This document shows, piece by piece, positions 25,202 through 33,410 of a stretch of 64,000 nucleotides of DNA (positions are counted from its first letter, which is position 1; every line of letters begins with the position of its first letter). This DNA is from Herbiconiux daphne. Lineage in GTDB: Bacteria > Actinomycetota > Actinomycetes > Actinomycetales > Microbacteriaceae. Location: NCBI RefSeq assembly GCF_024979295.1, contig NZ_JANLCJ010000001.1, positions 496,001-560,000 on the forward strand. Direction: 5' to 3'. The notes under the pieces were generated by a model. The model had not been told where the DNA came from, ran no database searches, and worked only from the letters and a program-made list of their open reading frames with translations. The position numbers were made by a program, and so were the translations under genes.

Positions 25202-26422
25202 ATGACTGCATCGGAAGTGCAGCGAAGCTCTTCCCGCACCGACCCGTCGGCTCCGCTGACGACCGGCCAGGGCTTCGCACACGGAAAAGCCCCCCAGACA
25301 CGCGTGCTGCGGCCGAGTGCGAAGGTGCTTCCCGAACACGCCCGTGGTCACAACCGCTCCCTGGTGCTGCAGACCCTCTACCGCGACGGCCGCCGCAGCC
25401 GCGCCGACATCGCCCGGCAGACCGGCCTCACCCGGGTGACCGTCTCGGCCCTCGTCGCCGACCTCATCGCCGACGGGCTCGTGGTCGAGCTCGGTCAGCG
25501 CGAAGAGACCCGCCCGGGCAAACCCGCCACCCTGCTCGACCTCGACCGCGCCGCCTTCGTGATCGTCGGCCTCGACCTCTCGGAGCACGCCACCTTCTCG
25601 GGCGCCCTGCTCGACCTCGACGGCGCCATCAGCGCCCGCGCCGAGGTGCAGCTGGCCGGCAGCACCGGCGACGACGCGGTGCAGAAGGTGCTCGCTCTCG
25701 CCCAGCAGCTCGTCGAGCTGGCCACCGCGCCGATCCTCGGCATCGGTGTGGGGTCGCCCGGTGTCGTCGACCTCGGCGGCGTCGTGCTCTCGGCGCCGAA
25801 CCTCGGCTGGAACGGGATGCCGCTGCAGAGCATCCTGGCCGACCGCTTCGGTCTTCCCGTGGTCGTGGCGAACGACGCGAACGCCGCCATCCTCGCTGAG
25901 CACAGCTTCGGCGGCGCCGAGAGCGACGCCATGCTGATCAAGATCGGCCACGGTGTCGGTGCCGGCCTGCTGCTCGGCGGCACGCCCCTGTTCGGCAGCC
26001 GGTTCGCGGCCGGCGAGATCGGCCACGTCGTCGTGGGCACCGACGGGGGAGCGGTCTGCGCCTGCGGAAAGCGGGGCTGTCTCGAGACGTGGCTCAGCAT
26101 CCCGAACCTGATCGAACGACTGGAACGGCCCGAGAACGCCGGCGACGCCGACCGCGACGCCGTGCTGCGCGAGGCCGGGCAGCGCCTCGGCATCGCCCTC
26201 GCCCCGGTCGTGGGCGCTCTCGACCTCGGCGAGGTCATTCTGAGCGGGCCCACCGAACTCCTCGACGGACCGCTCGCGAAAGCGACCGTCGAGACACTGC
26301 GACAGCGCACGATGGCCGAATTCCACGGCTCTCTGACGCTTCGGATGACCACGCTCGGGCAGGACATCGTTCTGCGCGGCGCGGCCGTCATGGTCCTCTC
26401 CGGACAACTCGGGGTCTCGTAA
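25202..26422 (+). CDS. ROK family transcriptional regulator (NagC/XylR type)
   Basis: A 406-residue regulator. Residues 50-95 form a winged helix (RSLVLQTLYRDGRRSRADIA, GLTRVTVSALVADLIADGLV). The remainder is a ROK sugar-binding domain with VGLDLSEH, GVGSPGVVDL, VANDANAAILAE, KIGHGVGAGLLLGG, the catalytic-like GEIGHVVV and the zinc motif CACGKRGCLE. It lies 76 bases before the sugar-binding protein gene and in the middle of nagA, nagB and an importer, so GlcNAc-6-phosphate or a related amino sugar is the likely inducer. An N-terminal extension of about 45 disordered residues precedes the DNA-binding part. Confidence 0.9.
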   Translation: MTASEVQRSSSRTDPSAPLTTGQGFAHGKAPQTRVLRPSAKVLPEHARGHNRSLVLQTLYRDGRRSRADIARQTGLTRVTVSALVADLIADGLVVELGQREETRPGKPATLLDLDRAAFVIVGLDLSEHATFSGALLDLDGAISARAEVQLAGSTGDDAVQKVLALAQQLVELATAPILGIGVGSPGVVDLGGVVLSAPNLGWNGMPLQSILADRFGLPVVVANDANAAILAEHSFGGAESDAMLIKIGHGVGAGLLLGGTPLFGSRFAAGEIGHVVVGTDGGAVCACGKRGCLETWLSIPNLIERLERPENAGDADRDAVLREAGQRLGIALAPVVGALDLGEVILSGPTELLDGPLAKATVETLRQRTMAEFHGSLTLRMTTLGQDIVLRGAAVMVLSGQLGVS

Positions 26423-26498
26423 GCGGCCCTCGCACCACCTGCACCTCACTCAGCCGGTGCCCAGCCGGCAACCATCGCCCTAGGAAAGGTAGAAAACA

Positions 26499-27779
26499 AT
26501 GAGGAAGAAGACACTCGCTGTCACCGCCCTCGGAGTCACGGCGGCTCTCGCGCTCGCCGGGTGCGCCGGAGGCAGCTCGTCGGGGTCGGACCAAGGTTCG
26601 TCGGACAGCGCCGACATCCGCGTCTGGCTGAACGGCACCGACACTCCGGATGCCGCACGCGACTACCTGAAGACCACGTTCGAGTCGGAGCATCCGGGCT
26701 CCACCCTCACCATCGAAGAGCAGTTCTGGACCGGGCTCGTCGACAAGCTCACCACCAACCTCTCGGGGTCGGACAGCCCCGACGTGGTCGAGGTCGGCAA
26801 CACCCAGGCGGCGGCGTTCACGTCGGCCGGTGCGTTCCTCGACCTCACCGACAAGTACGACGAGCTCGGCGGCGACGACCTGCTGCCCGGCTTCGTCGAG
26901 GCGGGCACGTACGACGGCAGCTTCTATGCGGCGCCCTACTACTCGGGAGCGCGTCTGGTGTTCTACAAGAAGGACCTGCTCGCGAACGCCGGCCTGACGG
27001 TGCCCACCACGCTCGACCAGTACATCTCCAACGGCGTCGCGCTCGCCCAAGCGAATCCCGGCGTCTCGGGCATCTACTTCCCCGGCCAGGACTGGTACAA
27101 CGCCCTTCCCTACATCTGGGAGAACGGCGGCGAGATCGCCACGCAGGACGGCGACACCTGGACGTCGAGCTTCTCGAGCCCCGAGTCGATCGCCGGCCTG
27201 GAGCAGGTGCAGGAGGTCATGACCCAGGCCTCGGTGGCCCCGAAAGACGGCAACGAGACCGACCCGCAGGTTCCGTTCTGCGAGGGAACCGTCGCCAACC
27301 TCTCGGCGCCGAGCTGGGTGAAGGGCTCGATCCTCGCCCCCGCCGACTCGGATGCGCCCGGCTGCCCCGACCAGGAGGCCAACCTCGGCGTCTACGCGCT
27401 GCCCGGTAAAGACGGCGGCGCGGCCCACGTCTTCGCCGGCGGCTCGAACATCGCCGTCGCGGCCAAGTCGGCCCACCCCGACCTCGCCACCGACGCCCTC
27501 GAGATCATGCTGAGCGACGACTACCAGACGATCCTCGGCGAGAACGGCCTCGTGCCGGCCAAGGTGTCGCTCGCCTCGACCCTCGGCACCGATGACGTCG
27601 CCACCGCGATCGCCGAGGCGGCCGCGAACGCGAAGCTCACCCCGGCGTCGCCGAAGTGGGCGGATGTCGAGGCATCCGGAGCGCTGCAGGACTTCTTCGT
27701 GTCGATCGCCCAGGGCGGCGACGTGAAGAGCCTGGCGAAGGAGCTCGACGCCAAGATCGACGGCATCCTCAACTCCTAG
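26499..27779 (+). CDS. Sugar ABC transporter substrate-binding lipoprotein
   Basis: A 426-residue family-1 extracellular binding protein. The signal peptide ends in the lipobox LAGC (Cys22). Typical features follow: IRVWLNGTDTPDAARDYLK, GNTQAAAFTSAGAFLDLTDKY, YAAPYYSGARLVFYKKDLL and FAGGSNIAVAAKSAHPDLA. With two permeases, a GH3 hexosaminidase, a ROK kinase and nagB downstream, the ligand is most likely GlcNAc, chitobiose or a related oligosaccharide (compare DasA/NgcE systems). The leader carries a box CCATCGCCCTAGG that recurs before the next gene. Confidence 0.9.
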   Translation: MRKKTLAVTALGVTAALALAGCAGGSSSGSDQGSSDSADIRVWLNGTDTPDAARDYLKTTFESEHPGSTLTIEEQFWTGLVDKLTTNLSGSDSPDVVEVGNTQAAAFTSAGAFLDLTDKYDELGGDDLLPGFVEAGTYDGSFYAAPYYSGARLVFYKKDLLANAGLTVPTTLDQYISNGVALAQANPGVSGIYFPGQDWYNALPYIWENGGEIATQDGDTWTSSFSSPESIAGLEQVQEVMTQASVAPKDGNETDPQVPFCEGTVANLSAPSWVKGSILAPADSDAPGCPDQEANLGVYALPGKDGGAAHVFAGGSNIAVAAKSAHPDLATDALEIMLSDDYQTILGENGLVPAKVSLASTLGTDDVATAIAEAAANAKLTPASPKWADVEASGALQDFFVSIAQGGDVKSLAKELDAKIDGILNS

Positions 27780-27806
27780 AGCCGGAGCGCCGCCGAGAGA
27801 ACAACC

Positions 27807-27840
27807 TGACGGTGGCCGTGCGCGAACACGGCCACCGTCA
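27807..27840 (+). terminator. Perfect hairpin between binding protein and permease genes
   Basis: TGACGGTGGCCGTG and CACGGCCACCGTCA form a perfect 14-base-pair stem with a six-base loop, 28 bases after the binding-protein stop. There is no T-run. In binding-protein operons such hairpins stop part of the transcription or protect the upstream message, giving more binding protein than permease. That role is inferred. Confidence 0.7.
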
Positions 27841-27903
27841 GCCCAGATGCCCATCGCCCTAGGAAGGTGGTGAGCACACCGCAATCGTAATGGGAGACCT
27901 CGC

Positions 27904-28893
27904 ATGACCTCGTCTGTGATGCTCGTTCGGGAACACGAATCCGGCGGGGTTCAGGAGCTGCCGCTCTCGACCGGGCCGAAGAAGAAACGCGGCCCGTCCC
28001 GGGCCAAGGCCGGCCGGTTCACGCCCGGGGTGCTGCTGCTGCCCGCCCTCGTCATCCTCGCCGTGGTGATCGGGTGGCCCCTGATCCAGCTGTTCGTCAT
28101 GTCGTTCCAGGAGTTCGGCCGGGCCCAGGTGTTCGGCGCCGATGCCCCGTTCGTCGGGTTCGACAACTACGCCCGTGTGCTCGGCGACCCGCAGTTCTGG
28201 GCGGTGCTCGTGCGCAGCATCCTGTTCTGCCTCGCCAACGTCGTCACGGCGATGGTGCTCGGCACCCTCGTGGCGCTCTTGATGAACAGGGTCAACAGGT
28301 TCTTCAAGGTGCTCGTGTCGGTGGGGCTGCTGCTCGCGTGGGCGATGCCTGCCCTGACCGCCACCATCGTGTGGGGGTGGATGTTCGACACGCAGTACGG
28401 CGTGGTGAATTACCTGCTCGAAGCGGTGTCGGGCCAGGACTTCACCAACCACTCGTGGCTGATCGACCCGTTCTCGTTCTTCGTGGTGGCGACCATCATC
28501 GTCACCTGGGGCGCGGTGCCGTTCGTGGCGTTCACCATCTTCGCCGGTCTCACGCAGGTGCCCGACGAGGTGCTCGAGGCCTCGCAGCTCGACGGCGCGG
28601 GAGCCTGGCAGCGTTTTCGCCTGATCGTCTTCCCCTACCTGCGCTCCATCTTCGTGGTGGTCATCATCCTGCAGGTCATCTGGGACCTCCGGGTGTTCAC
28701 CCAGATCTTCGCGCTGCAGGGCATCGGCGGCATCAAGGAGCAGACCTCGACGCTCGGCGTCTACATCTATCAGACCTCGCTCGGCAAGGGCGACTACGGC
28801 ACGGGCGGCGCGATCGCCGTGATCATGGTGCTGCTCATGGTGGCCATCTCGATCTTCTACGTGCGCCGAAGCCTGAAGGAGGAGGAGTCATGA
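27904..28893 (+). CDS. Sugar ABC transporter permease, first subunit
   Basis: A 329-residue MalF-like permease with six membrane helices after a basic cytoplasmic N-terminus of 40 residues. The EAA loop contacting the ATPase is visible as EVLEASQLDGAGAWQRFRLIVFPYL. No ATPase gene lies in the operon, so a shared MsiK/UgpC-type ATPase encoded elsewhere is expected, as for many actinobacterial sugar importers. It overlaps the second permease by ATGA. Confidence 0.92.
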   Translation: MTSSVMLVREHESGGVQELPLSTGPKKKRGPSRAKAGRFTPGVLLLPALVILAVVIGWPLIQLFVMSFQEFGRAQVFGADAPFVGFDNYARVLGDPQFWAVLVRSILFCLANVVTAMVLGTLVALLMNRVNRFFKVLVSVGLLLAWAMPALTATIVWGWMFDTQYGVVNYLLEAVSGQDFTNHSWLIDPFSFFVVATIIVTWGAVPFVAFTIFAGLTQVPDEVLEASQLDGAGAWQRFRLIVFPYLRSIFVVVIILQVIWDLRVFTQIFALQGIGGIKEQTSTLGVYIYQTSLGKGDYGTGGAIAVIMVLLMVAISIFYVRRSLKEEES

Positions 28894-29738
28894 AGCTCTC
28901 CCGCAAGCGCACCACCGGCATCCTGCTCGGCGCGGCATCCGTCGTCGTCTTCGCGTTCTCGGTGTTCCCCGTCTACTGGATGGTCAACACGTCGTTGCAG
29001 CCGAACAACGAGATCCGTGGCACGGTGCCGAACTTCGTGCCGAAGAGCCTCACCACCGCCAACTTCGAGACGGTGCTGTTCGAGCCGTCGCGGGCGCAAT
29101 TCCTGCCCGCGCTCGGCAACTCGCTCATGGTCACCGTGTCGACCGTCGTCGTCGCGCTCGTGTTCGCGTTCCTCGCGTCGCTCGCCGTCACGCGCTACCG
29201 GTTCAAGAGCCGCAAGACCTTCATCTTCGCCATCCTCATCATCCAGATGATCCCGGCCGAGGCCATGATCGTGTCGACCTACCGGGTGCTCGACGGCTGG
29301 GGGCTCCTCAACACGATCGCGGGGCTCACGCTGGTGTACGTGGCCACCGTGCTGCCGTTCACCATCTGGACCCTCCGCGGCTTCGTGAACGGGGTGCCGG
29401 TCGAGCTCGAGGAGTCGGCCATGATCGACGGCTGCTCGCGCACCGGAGCGTTCTGGCGCATCACGTTCCCGTTGCTCGCCCCCGGGCTCGTGGCCACCGG
29501 TGTGTTCGGGTTCATCCAGGCCTGGAACGAGTTCTTGCTGGCTCTCGTGGTGAACTCGCGGCCCGAGATGATGACGCTGCCGGTGTGGCTGCGCACGTTC
29601 CAGCAGACCACCGGCACCACGAACTGGGCGGCCATCATGGCCGGCTCGACGCTCATGGCCATTCCCGTGATCGTGTTCTTCCTGTTGGTGCAGGGGCGCA
29701 TGACCTCGGGGCTCGTGAGCGGGGCGGTGAAGGGATGA
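28890..29738 (+). CDS. Sugar ABC transporter permease, second subunit
   Basis: A 282-residue MalG-like permease with six helices (FSVFPVYWMVNTSLQPNNEI at the start) and the EAA loop ELEESAMIDGCSRTGAFWRITFPLL. It pairs with the upstream permease. Strong purine-rich sequence GGAGGAGG precedes the start, and the ATG overlaps the stop of the first permease. The stop overlaps the GH3 gene start in the same way, so binding, import and hydrolysis are translated together. Confidence 0.92.
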   Translation: MKLSRKRTTGILLGAASVVVFAFSVFPVYWMVNTSLQPNNEIRGTVPNFVPKSLTTANFETVLFEPSRAQFLPALGNSLMVTVSTVVVALVFAFLASLAVTRYRFKSRKTFIFAILIIQMIPAEAMIVSTYRVLDGWGLLNTIAGLTLVYVATVLPFTIWTLRGFVNGVPVELEESAMIDGCSRTGAFWRITFPLLAPGLVATGVFGFIQAWNEFLLALVVNSRPEMMTLPVWLRTFQQTTGTTNWAAIMAGSTLMAIPVIVFFLLVQGRMTSGLVSGAVKG

Positions 29739-31216
29739 GCTGGTCGGTTCGGTCGCTGCCGGTGCGCCGCGACATCCTGAGCACCCTGCTGCCCGGGTTC
29801 GTGGGCACGACGCTGCCCGAGTGGGTCGAGCGGATGCTGCGCGAGGGGCTCGGCGGGGTGTGCCTGTTCGGTGAGAACGTCGTGTCGCCCGATCAGGTGC
29901 GCGCGCTGACCGCGGCGGTCTACCGGGCGAACCCCGACGCGCTGATCGCGATCGACGAAGAGGGCGGCGACGTGACCCGGCTCTTCTACGACCGGGGGTC
30001 ACCGTTCCCCGGCAATGCCGTGCTCGGCAGGCTCGACGACCTGGCGGCGACCACCGCGGTGGCGTCGGCCGTCGGGGCGGAGCTGCGCGCCGTGGGCGTG
30101 AACGTCGACTTCGCTCCGGATGTCGACATCAACTCGAACCCGCGCAACCCGGTCATCGGCATCCGCAGCTTCGGCGACTCGCCCGACCTCGTCGCTCGGC
30201 ACAGCGCCGCCTGGGTGATGGGGCTGCAGCGGCACGGGGTGGCGGCGAGCATCAAGCACTTTCCGGGTCACGGAGACACCGCGCAGGACTCGCACCTCGC
30301 CCTGCCGACGGTCGACGTGCCGCTCGAGACGCTCCGCGCCCGCGAGTTGCGGCCGTTCGCCGCGGCGGTGGCGGCAGGGGCGATGACCGTGATGACGAGC
30401 CACATCCTGCTGCTGCAGCTCGACCCCGAGCAGCCGGCGACGTTCTCGCCGCGGGTGCTGCAGGGGGTGCTGCGCGACGAGCTCGGGTTCGACGGGGTGA
30501 TCGTGAGCGACGCGCTCGACATGGTGGGGGCGAGCGGGGTGATCGGCATTCCGGCGGCCGCCGTGCGGGCGCTCGCCGCGGGGTGCGACCTGCTGTGCAT
30601 CGGCACGAAGAACACCGAGCAGCAGCTCGACGAGATCGTGGAGCGGGTCGAGGCGGCCGTCGCGGGCGGGGAGCTCGAGGCGTCGCGGATCGCCGACGCG
30701 AACGCGCGGCTGAGGGCGCTCGTGGCGGCGGTGGGAGCGTCGGCTGCGGGCGCGGGGGAGCACGGCGCGTTGCCCGACGCCGACCGGGTGGCGGAGGCGT
30801 TCGCGATCGACGTGGCGGCCGACGCCGATCTGGGCGGGGCCGGGTGGCACGTCGTGCGGGTCGACACGATCGCCAACATCGCGGTGGGGGTCGTGCCGTG
30901 GGGGCCGTTCCGGGCGCTGGTCGAGGCCGGGTCAGACCTGCCGGTGCACGAGGTCGACGAGAGGTCGTGGCGCGAGAGCATCGGGCATATTCCCGAAGCG
31001 GCATCCGTTCTCGTCATCGGAAAAGACAACCAGAGGCGGCCCGAGGTGGTCGCCTTGATCGACGCCCTCCGCGCCCGCCAGCCGCGGATGGTCACCGTCG
31101 ACATGGGCTGGCCGGGAGACGATCCGGCCTACGCCCAGATCGCCACGTTCGGGGCATCCGCTCTCGTCGGCGAGGCCCTCGCCGGCCTGCTCGCGCGGAA
31201 GGGGGTGCGCTCGTGA
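29735..31216 (+). CDS. Glycoside hydrolase family 3, beta-N-acetylhexosaminidase (NagZ-like)
   Basis: A 493-residue cytoplasmic GH3 enzyme without signal peptide. The NagZ-type loop KHFPGHGDTAQDSHLALP (174-191) with its His and Asp, the IDEEGGDVTRL segment and the nucleophile Asp259 in IVSDALDM are intact. It would split imported chitobiose or muropeptide-derived disaccharides into GlcNAc. The C-terminal 140 residues (about 350-493) form an extra domain beyond the minimal NagZ barrel. It sits between the permeases and the ROK kinase, with four-base overlaps on both sides. Confidence 0.9.
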   Translation: MSWSVRSLPVRRDILSTLLPGFVGTTLPEWVERMLREGLGGVCLFGENVVSPDQVRALTAAVYRANPDALIAIDEEGGDVTRLFYDRGSPFPGNAVLGRLDDLAATTAVASAVGAELRAVGVNVDFAPDVDINSNPRNPVIGIRSFGDSPDLVARHSAAWVMGLQRHGVAASIKHFPGHGDTAQDSHLALPTVDVPLETLRARELRPFAAAVAAGAMTVMTSHILLLQLDPEQPATFSPRVLQGVLRDELGFDGVIVSDALDMVGASGVIGIPAAAVRALAAGCDLLCIGTKNTEQQLDEIVERVEAAVAGGELEASRIADANARLRALVAAVGASAAGAGEHGALPDADRVAEAFAIDVAADADLGGAGWHVVRVDTIANIAVGVVPWGPFRALVEAGSDLPVHEVDERSWRESIGHIPEAASVLVIGKDNQRRPEVVALIDALRARQPRMVTVDMGWPGDDPAYAQIATFGASALVGEALAGLLARKGVRS

Positions 31217-32241
31217 AGCTCGGGCTCGACATCGGCGGCACCAAGACCGACGCGGTGGCGGTCGACGACGACGGGACCATCGTCGAGCGCGTGCGTCTGG
31301 CCACCGGGTTCGGGGCCGACGCCGTCATCGCCACGGCCATGGAGGGCATCGGCCGCATCGCCGAGGCCACGGGCTGCACGCCCGATCGGTTCGAGTCGAT
31401 CGGGGTCGGCATCCCCGGTCAGGTCGACGCCGTCACGGGCAGCGTCTCGCACGCCGTGAACCTCGGCTTCGACGAACTCGACTTCGGCCATCGTCTCGAA
31501 CAGCTGCTCGGGCGCGAGGTGAAGGTCGAGAACGACGTCAAGGCTGCCGCGCTCGGCGCGTATCGGCTGATGACGACGGGGCCGGGACTGCCGGCGAGCT
31601 CGATGGCCTACCTCAACGTCGGCACGGGACTCGCCGCCGGGCTCGTGATCGACGGGCGCCTGTGGCGGGGGGCGCGAGGAACCGCGGGCGAGATCGGGCA
31701 CATCCCGGTCGACCCGGGCGGAGTGCTGTGCCCGTGCGGGCAGCGCGGCTGCCTCGAGACCGTGGCGTCGGGGTCGGCGATCGCGCGGCAGTGGCCCACC
31801 GACGACCCGATTCCGGTGCGCGCGCTGCTGGCGGCGGCGGATGCCGGCGACCCCGCGGCTCTGGCCGTGCGAACGCTGCTGGTCGACAACATCGCGGCCG
31901 CCGTGCGGGTTCTCGTGCTGACCGTCGACGTGGAGCTCGTGGTGATCGGCGGGGGACTCAGCAACCTCGGAGCCTGGCTCCTCGACGAGGTGCGACGGGT
32001 TCTGACATCCTGGGCTGAGGAGTCGCCCTTCCTCGCGTCGCTCGGTCTCGAGGGCAGGGTGCAGCTGGTTCCGGCCGGCTTCCCGGCCGCGGCCGTGGGC
32101 GCCGCGCTCGTCGGAGCGCCGACCGAGGCCGTGCGCTCGTCGTCGGGCGGCCGAGACGAAGGTGCCGAGCTGGACGGCGACGCCGGGCGCCGGTCAGAAG
32201 CCGGCCGAGAAGAGGAGAGAGTCGCCACGTGGCAGAAGTGA
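31213..32241 (+). CDS. ROK family sugar kinase, probable N-acetylglucosamine kinase
   Basis: A 342-residue ROK kinase without a DNA-binding domain. It shows the phosphate loop LDIGGTKTDAVAVDDDG, GVGIPGQVD, VENDVKAAALGAY, LNVGTGLAAGLVIDG, GEIGHIPVDPGG and the zinc motif CPCGQRGCLE. Its place between hexosaminidase and NagB argues for GlcNAc as substrate, giving GlcNAc-6-phosphate for NagA. The last 30 residues are hydrophilic and Glu/Arg-rich, and run 13 bases into nagB. The GTG start overlaps the GH3 stop. Confidence 0.85.
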   Translation: MKLGLDIGGTKTDAVAVDDDGTIVERVRLATGFGADAVIATAMEGIGRIAEATGCTPDRFESIGVGIPGQVDAVTGSVSHAVNLGFDELDFGHRLEQLLGREVKVENDVKAAALGAYRLMTTGPGLPASSMAYLNVGTGLAAGLVIDGRLWRGARGTAGEIGHIPVDPGGVLCPCGQRGCLETVASGSAIARQWPTDDPIPVRALLAAADAGDPAALAVRTLLVDNIAAAVRVLVLTVDVELVVIGGGLSNLGAWLLDEVRRVLTSWAEESPFLASLGLEGRVQLVPAGFPAAAVGAALVGAPTEAVRSSSGGRDEGAELDGDAGRRSEAGREEERVATWQK

Positions 32242-33017
32242 TCGTCGTCAGCAGCCGTCAGGCCGCCGGAGCCCTGGTCGCCGAGGCCATCGAGCGCCTG
32301 GTCGCCACGAAGCCGGATGCCGTGCTCGGCCTCGCGACGGGCGACACGCCCCTGCCGGTCTACCGCGCGCTCGCCGAGCGGGTTCAGGCCGGGCTCGACC
32401 TGTCGGGGGTGCGCGGATTCGCGCTCGACGAATACGTGGGCATCGCCCTCGACCACCCGGAGAGCTACCACTCGGTGATCGACCGCGAGGTGGTGCGGCC
32501 GCTCGGCCTCACCCCGTCGGCGGTGCACGTGCCCGACGGCCGCCCGCTCGGCATCGAGACCGCGGGCGAGCGCTACGAGACCGCCATCGTGGCCGCGGGT
32601 GGCATCGACCTGCAGCTGCTCGGCATCGGAACCGACGGTCACATCGGCTTCAACGAGCCCGGTTCGTCGTTCGCGTCGCTCACCCGCGTCAAGACCCTCA
32701 CCCGGCAGACCCGCGACGACAACGCCCGGTTCTTCGACTCGGTCGACGACGTGCCGGTGCACAGCATCACGCAGGGGCTCGGCACGATCCTGCGCGCCAA
32801 GCGCCTGGTGCTGCTCGCCTTCGGCGCCGGAAAGGCACACGCGGTGGCCGCCGCGGTCGAGGGCCCGCTCACGGCGAGCGTGCCGGCATCCGCGATTCAA
32901 CTGCACCCGCGCGCGACCGTCGTGGTCGACGAGGAGGCCGCCAGCATGCTCACCGAGCTGGACTACTACCGCGAGGCGTTCGCCCAGAAGCCGGTATGGG
33001 ATCCCGTAGTGCTGTAG
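32229..33017 (+). CDS. nagB: Glucosamine-6-phosphate deaminase
   Basis: Converts GlcN-6-phosphate to fructose-6-phosphate and ammonia, linking amino sugars to glycolysis. The 262-residue protein carries GLATGDTPLPVY (phosphate loop), FALDEYVG with the catalytic Asp, and LLGIGTDGHIGFNEPGSSF with the catalytic His. The GTG start has GAGGAGAG upstream, within the end of the kinase gene. A terminator follows after seven bases. Confidence 0.95.
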   Translation: MAEVIVVSSRQAAGALVAEAIERLVATKPDAVLGLATGDTPLPVYRALAERVQAGLDLSGVRGFALDEYVGIALDHPESYHSVIDREVVRPLGLTPSAVHVPDGRPLGIETAGERYETAIVAAGGIDLQLLGIGTDGHIGFNEPGSSFASLTRVKTLTRQTRDDNARFFDSVDDVPVHSITQGLGTILRAKRLVLLAFGAGKAHAVAAAVEGPLTASVPASAIQLHPRATVVVDEEAASMLTELDYYREAFAQKPVWDPVVL

Positions 33018-33024
33018 TCGGACT

Positions 33025-33049
33025 GCACGCCGCCGCCTCTGCGGCGTGC
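33025..33049 (+). terminator. Terminator hairpin after nagB
   Basis: GCACGCCGC and GCGGCGTGC form a nine-base-pair stem with a seven-base loop directly after the nagB stop. It is followed by CTTGCGG, so the T-run is poor. Confidence 0.7.
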
Positions 33050-33154
33050 CTTGCGGTGAGGTGAGTCGGGGTCGGGGTGTTTTGCGCTCCCTTCGCCGAT
33101 CGCGACGAGCGTGGTCGCCGCGATCTGCTTTCCGTTGCACCCGACCCCAGCTCA

Positions 33155-33360
33155 CGCCGAGAAGTCACTTTTCGTTGCGTTCGGCCCCGTTTTGCACCGA
33201 ATGTTGACGTCTCGCGGGCCCAGGTGTCTCGCGGTGTCGGCGGGTTTGGCCCCGCGTGCCCCATCCCGCGCCGAGAAGTCACTGTTCGTTGCATTCGGCC
33301 CCGTTTTGCGCCGAATGTTGACGTCTCGCGGCCCCGGGTGTCGCGTAGTGCCGGCGGGTA
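33155..33360. repeat. Two tandem copies of an intergenic repeat, about 92 bases at a 114-base period
   Basis: The gene-free stretch from 33018 to 33410 holds a terminator and then two copies of a unit starting CGCCGAGAAGTCACT at 33155 and 33269. The copies share GTTCGGCCCCGTTTTGC-type and CCGAATGTTGACGTCTCGC segments at about 90% identity. A degenerate partial copy may lie at 33075-33150. Base composition is lower in GC than the genes around it. Open frames through the repeat give repeated peptides on both strands, which looks like a by-product rather than a gene. Confidence 0.8.
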
Positions 33361-33410
33361 TGGCTCGCGGCGCCCGCACCACCGAGCTCGTTGGCGCGCC
33401 GCTGGTGGGT

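Noticed and set aside
33111..33410. Short open frames through the intergenic repeat giving repeated peptides on both strands
   Set aside because: The peptide repeats follow from the DNA repeat and appear in several frames; no ribosome site or codon bias supports translation.
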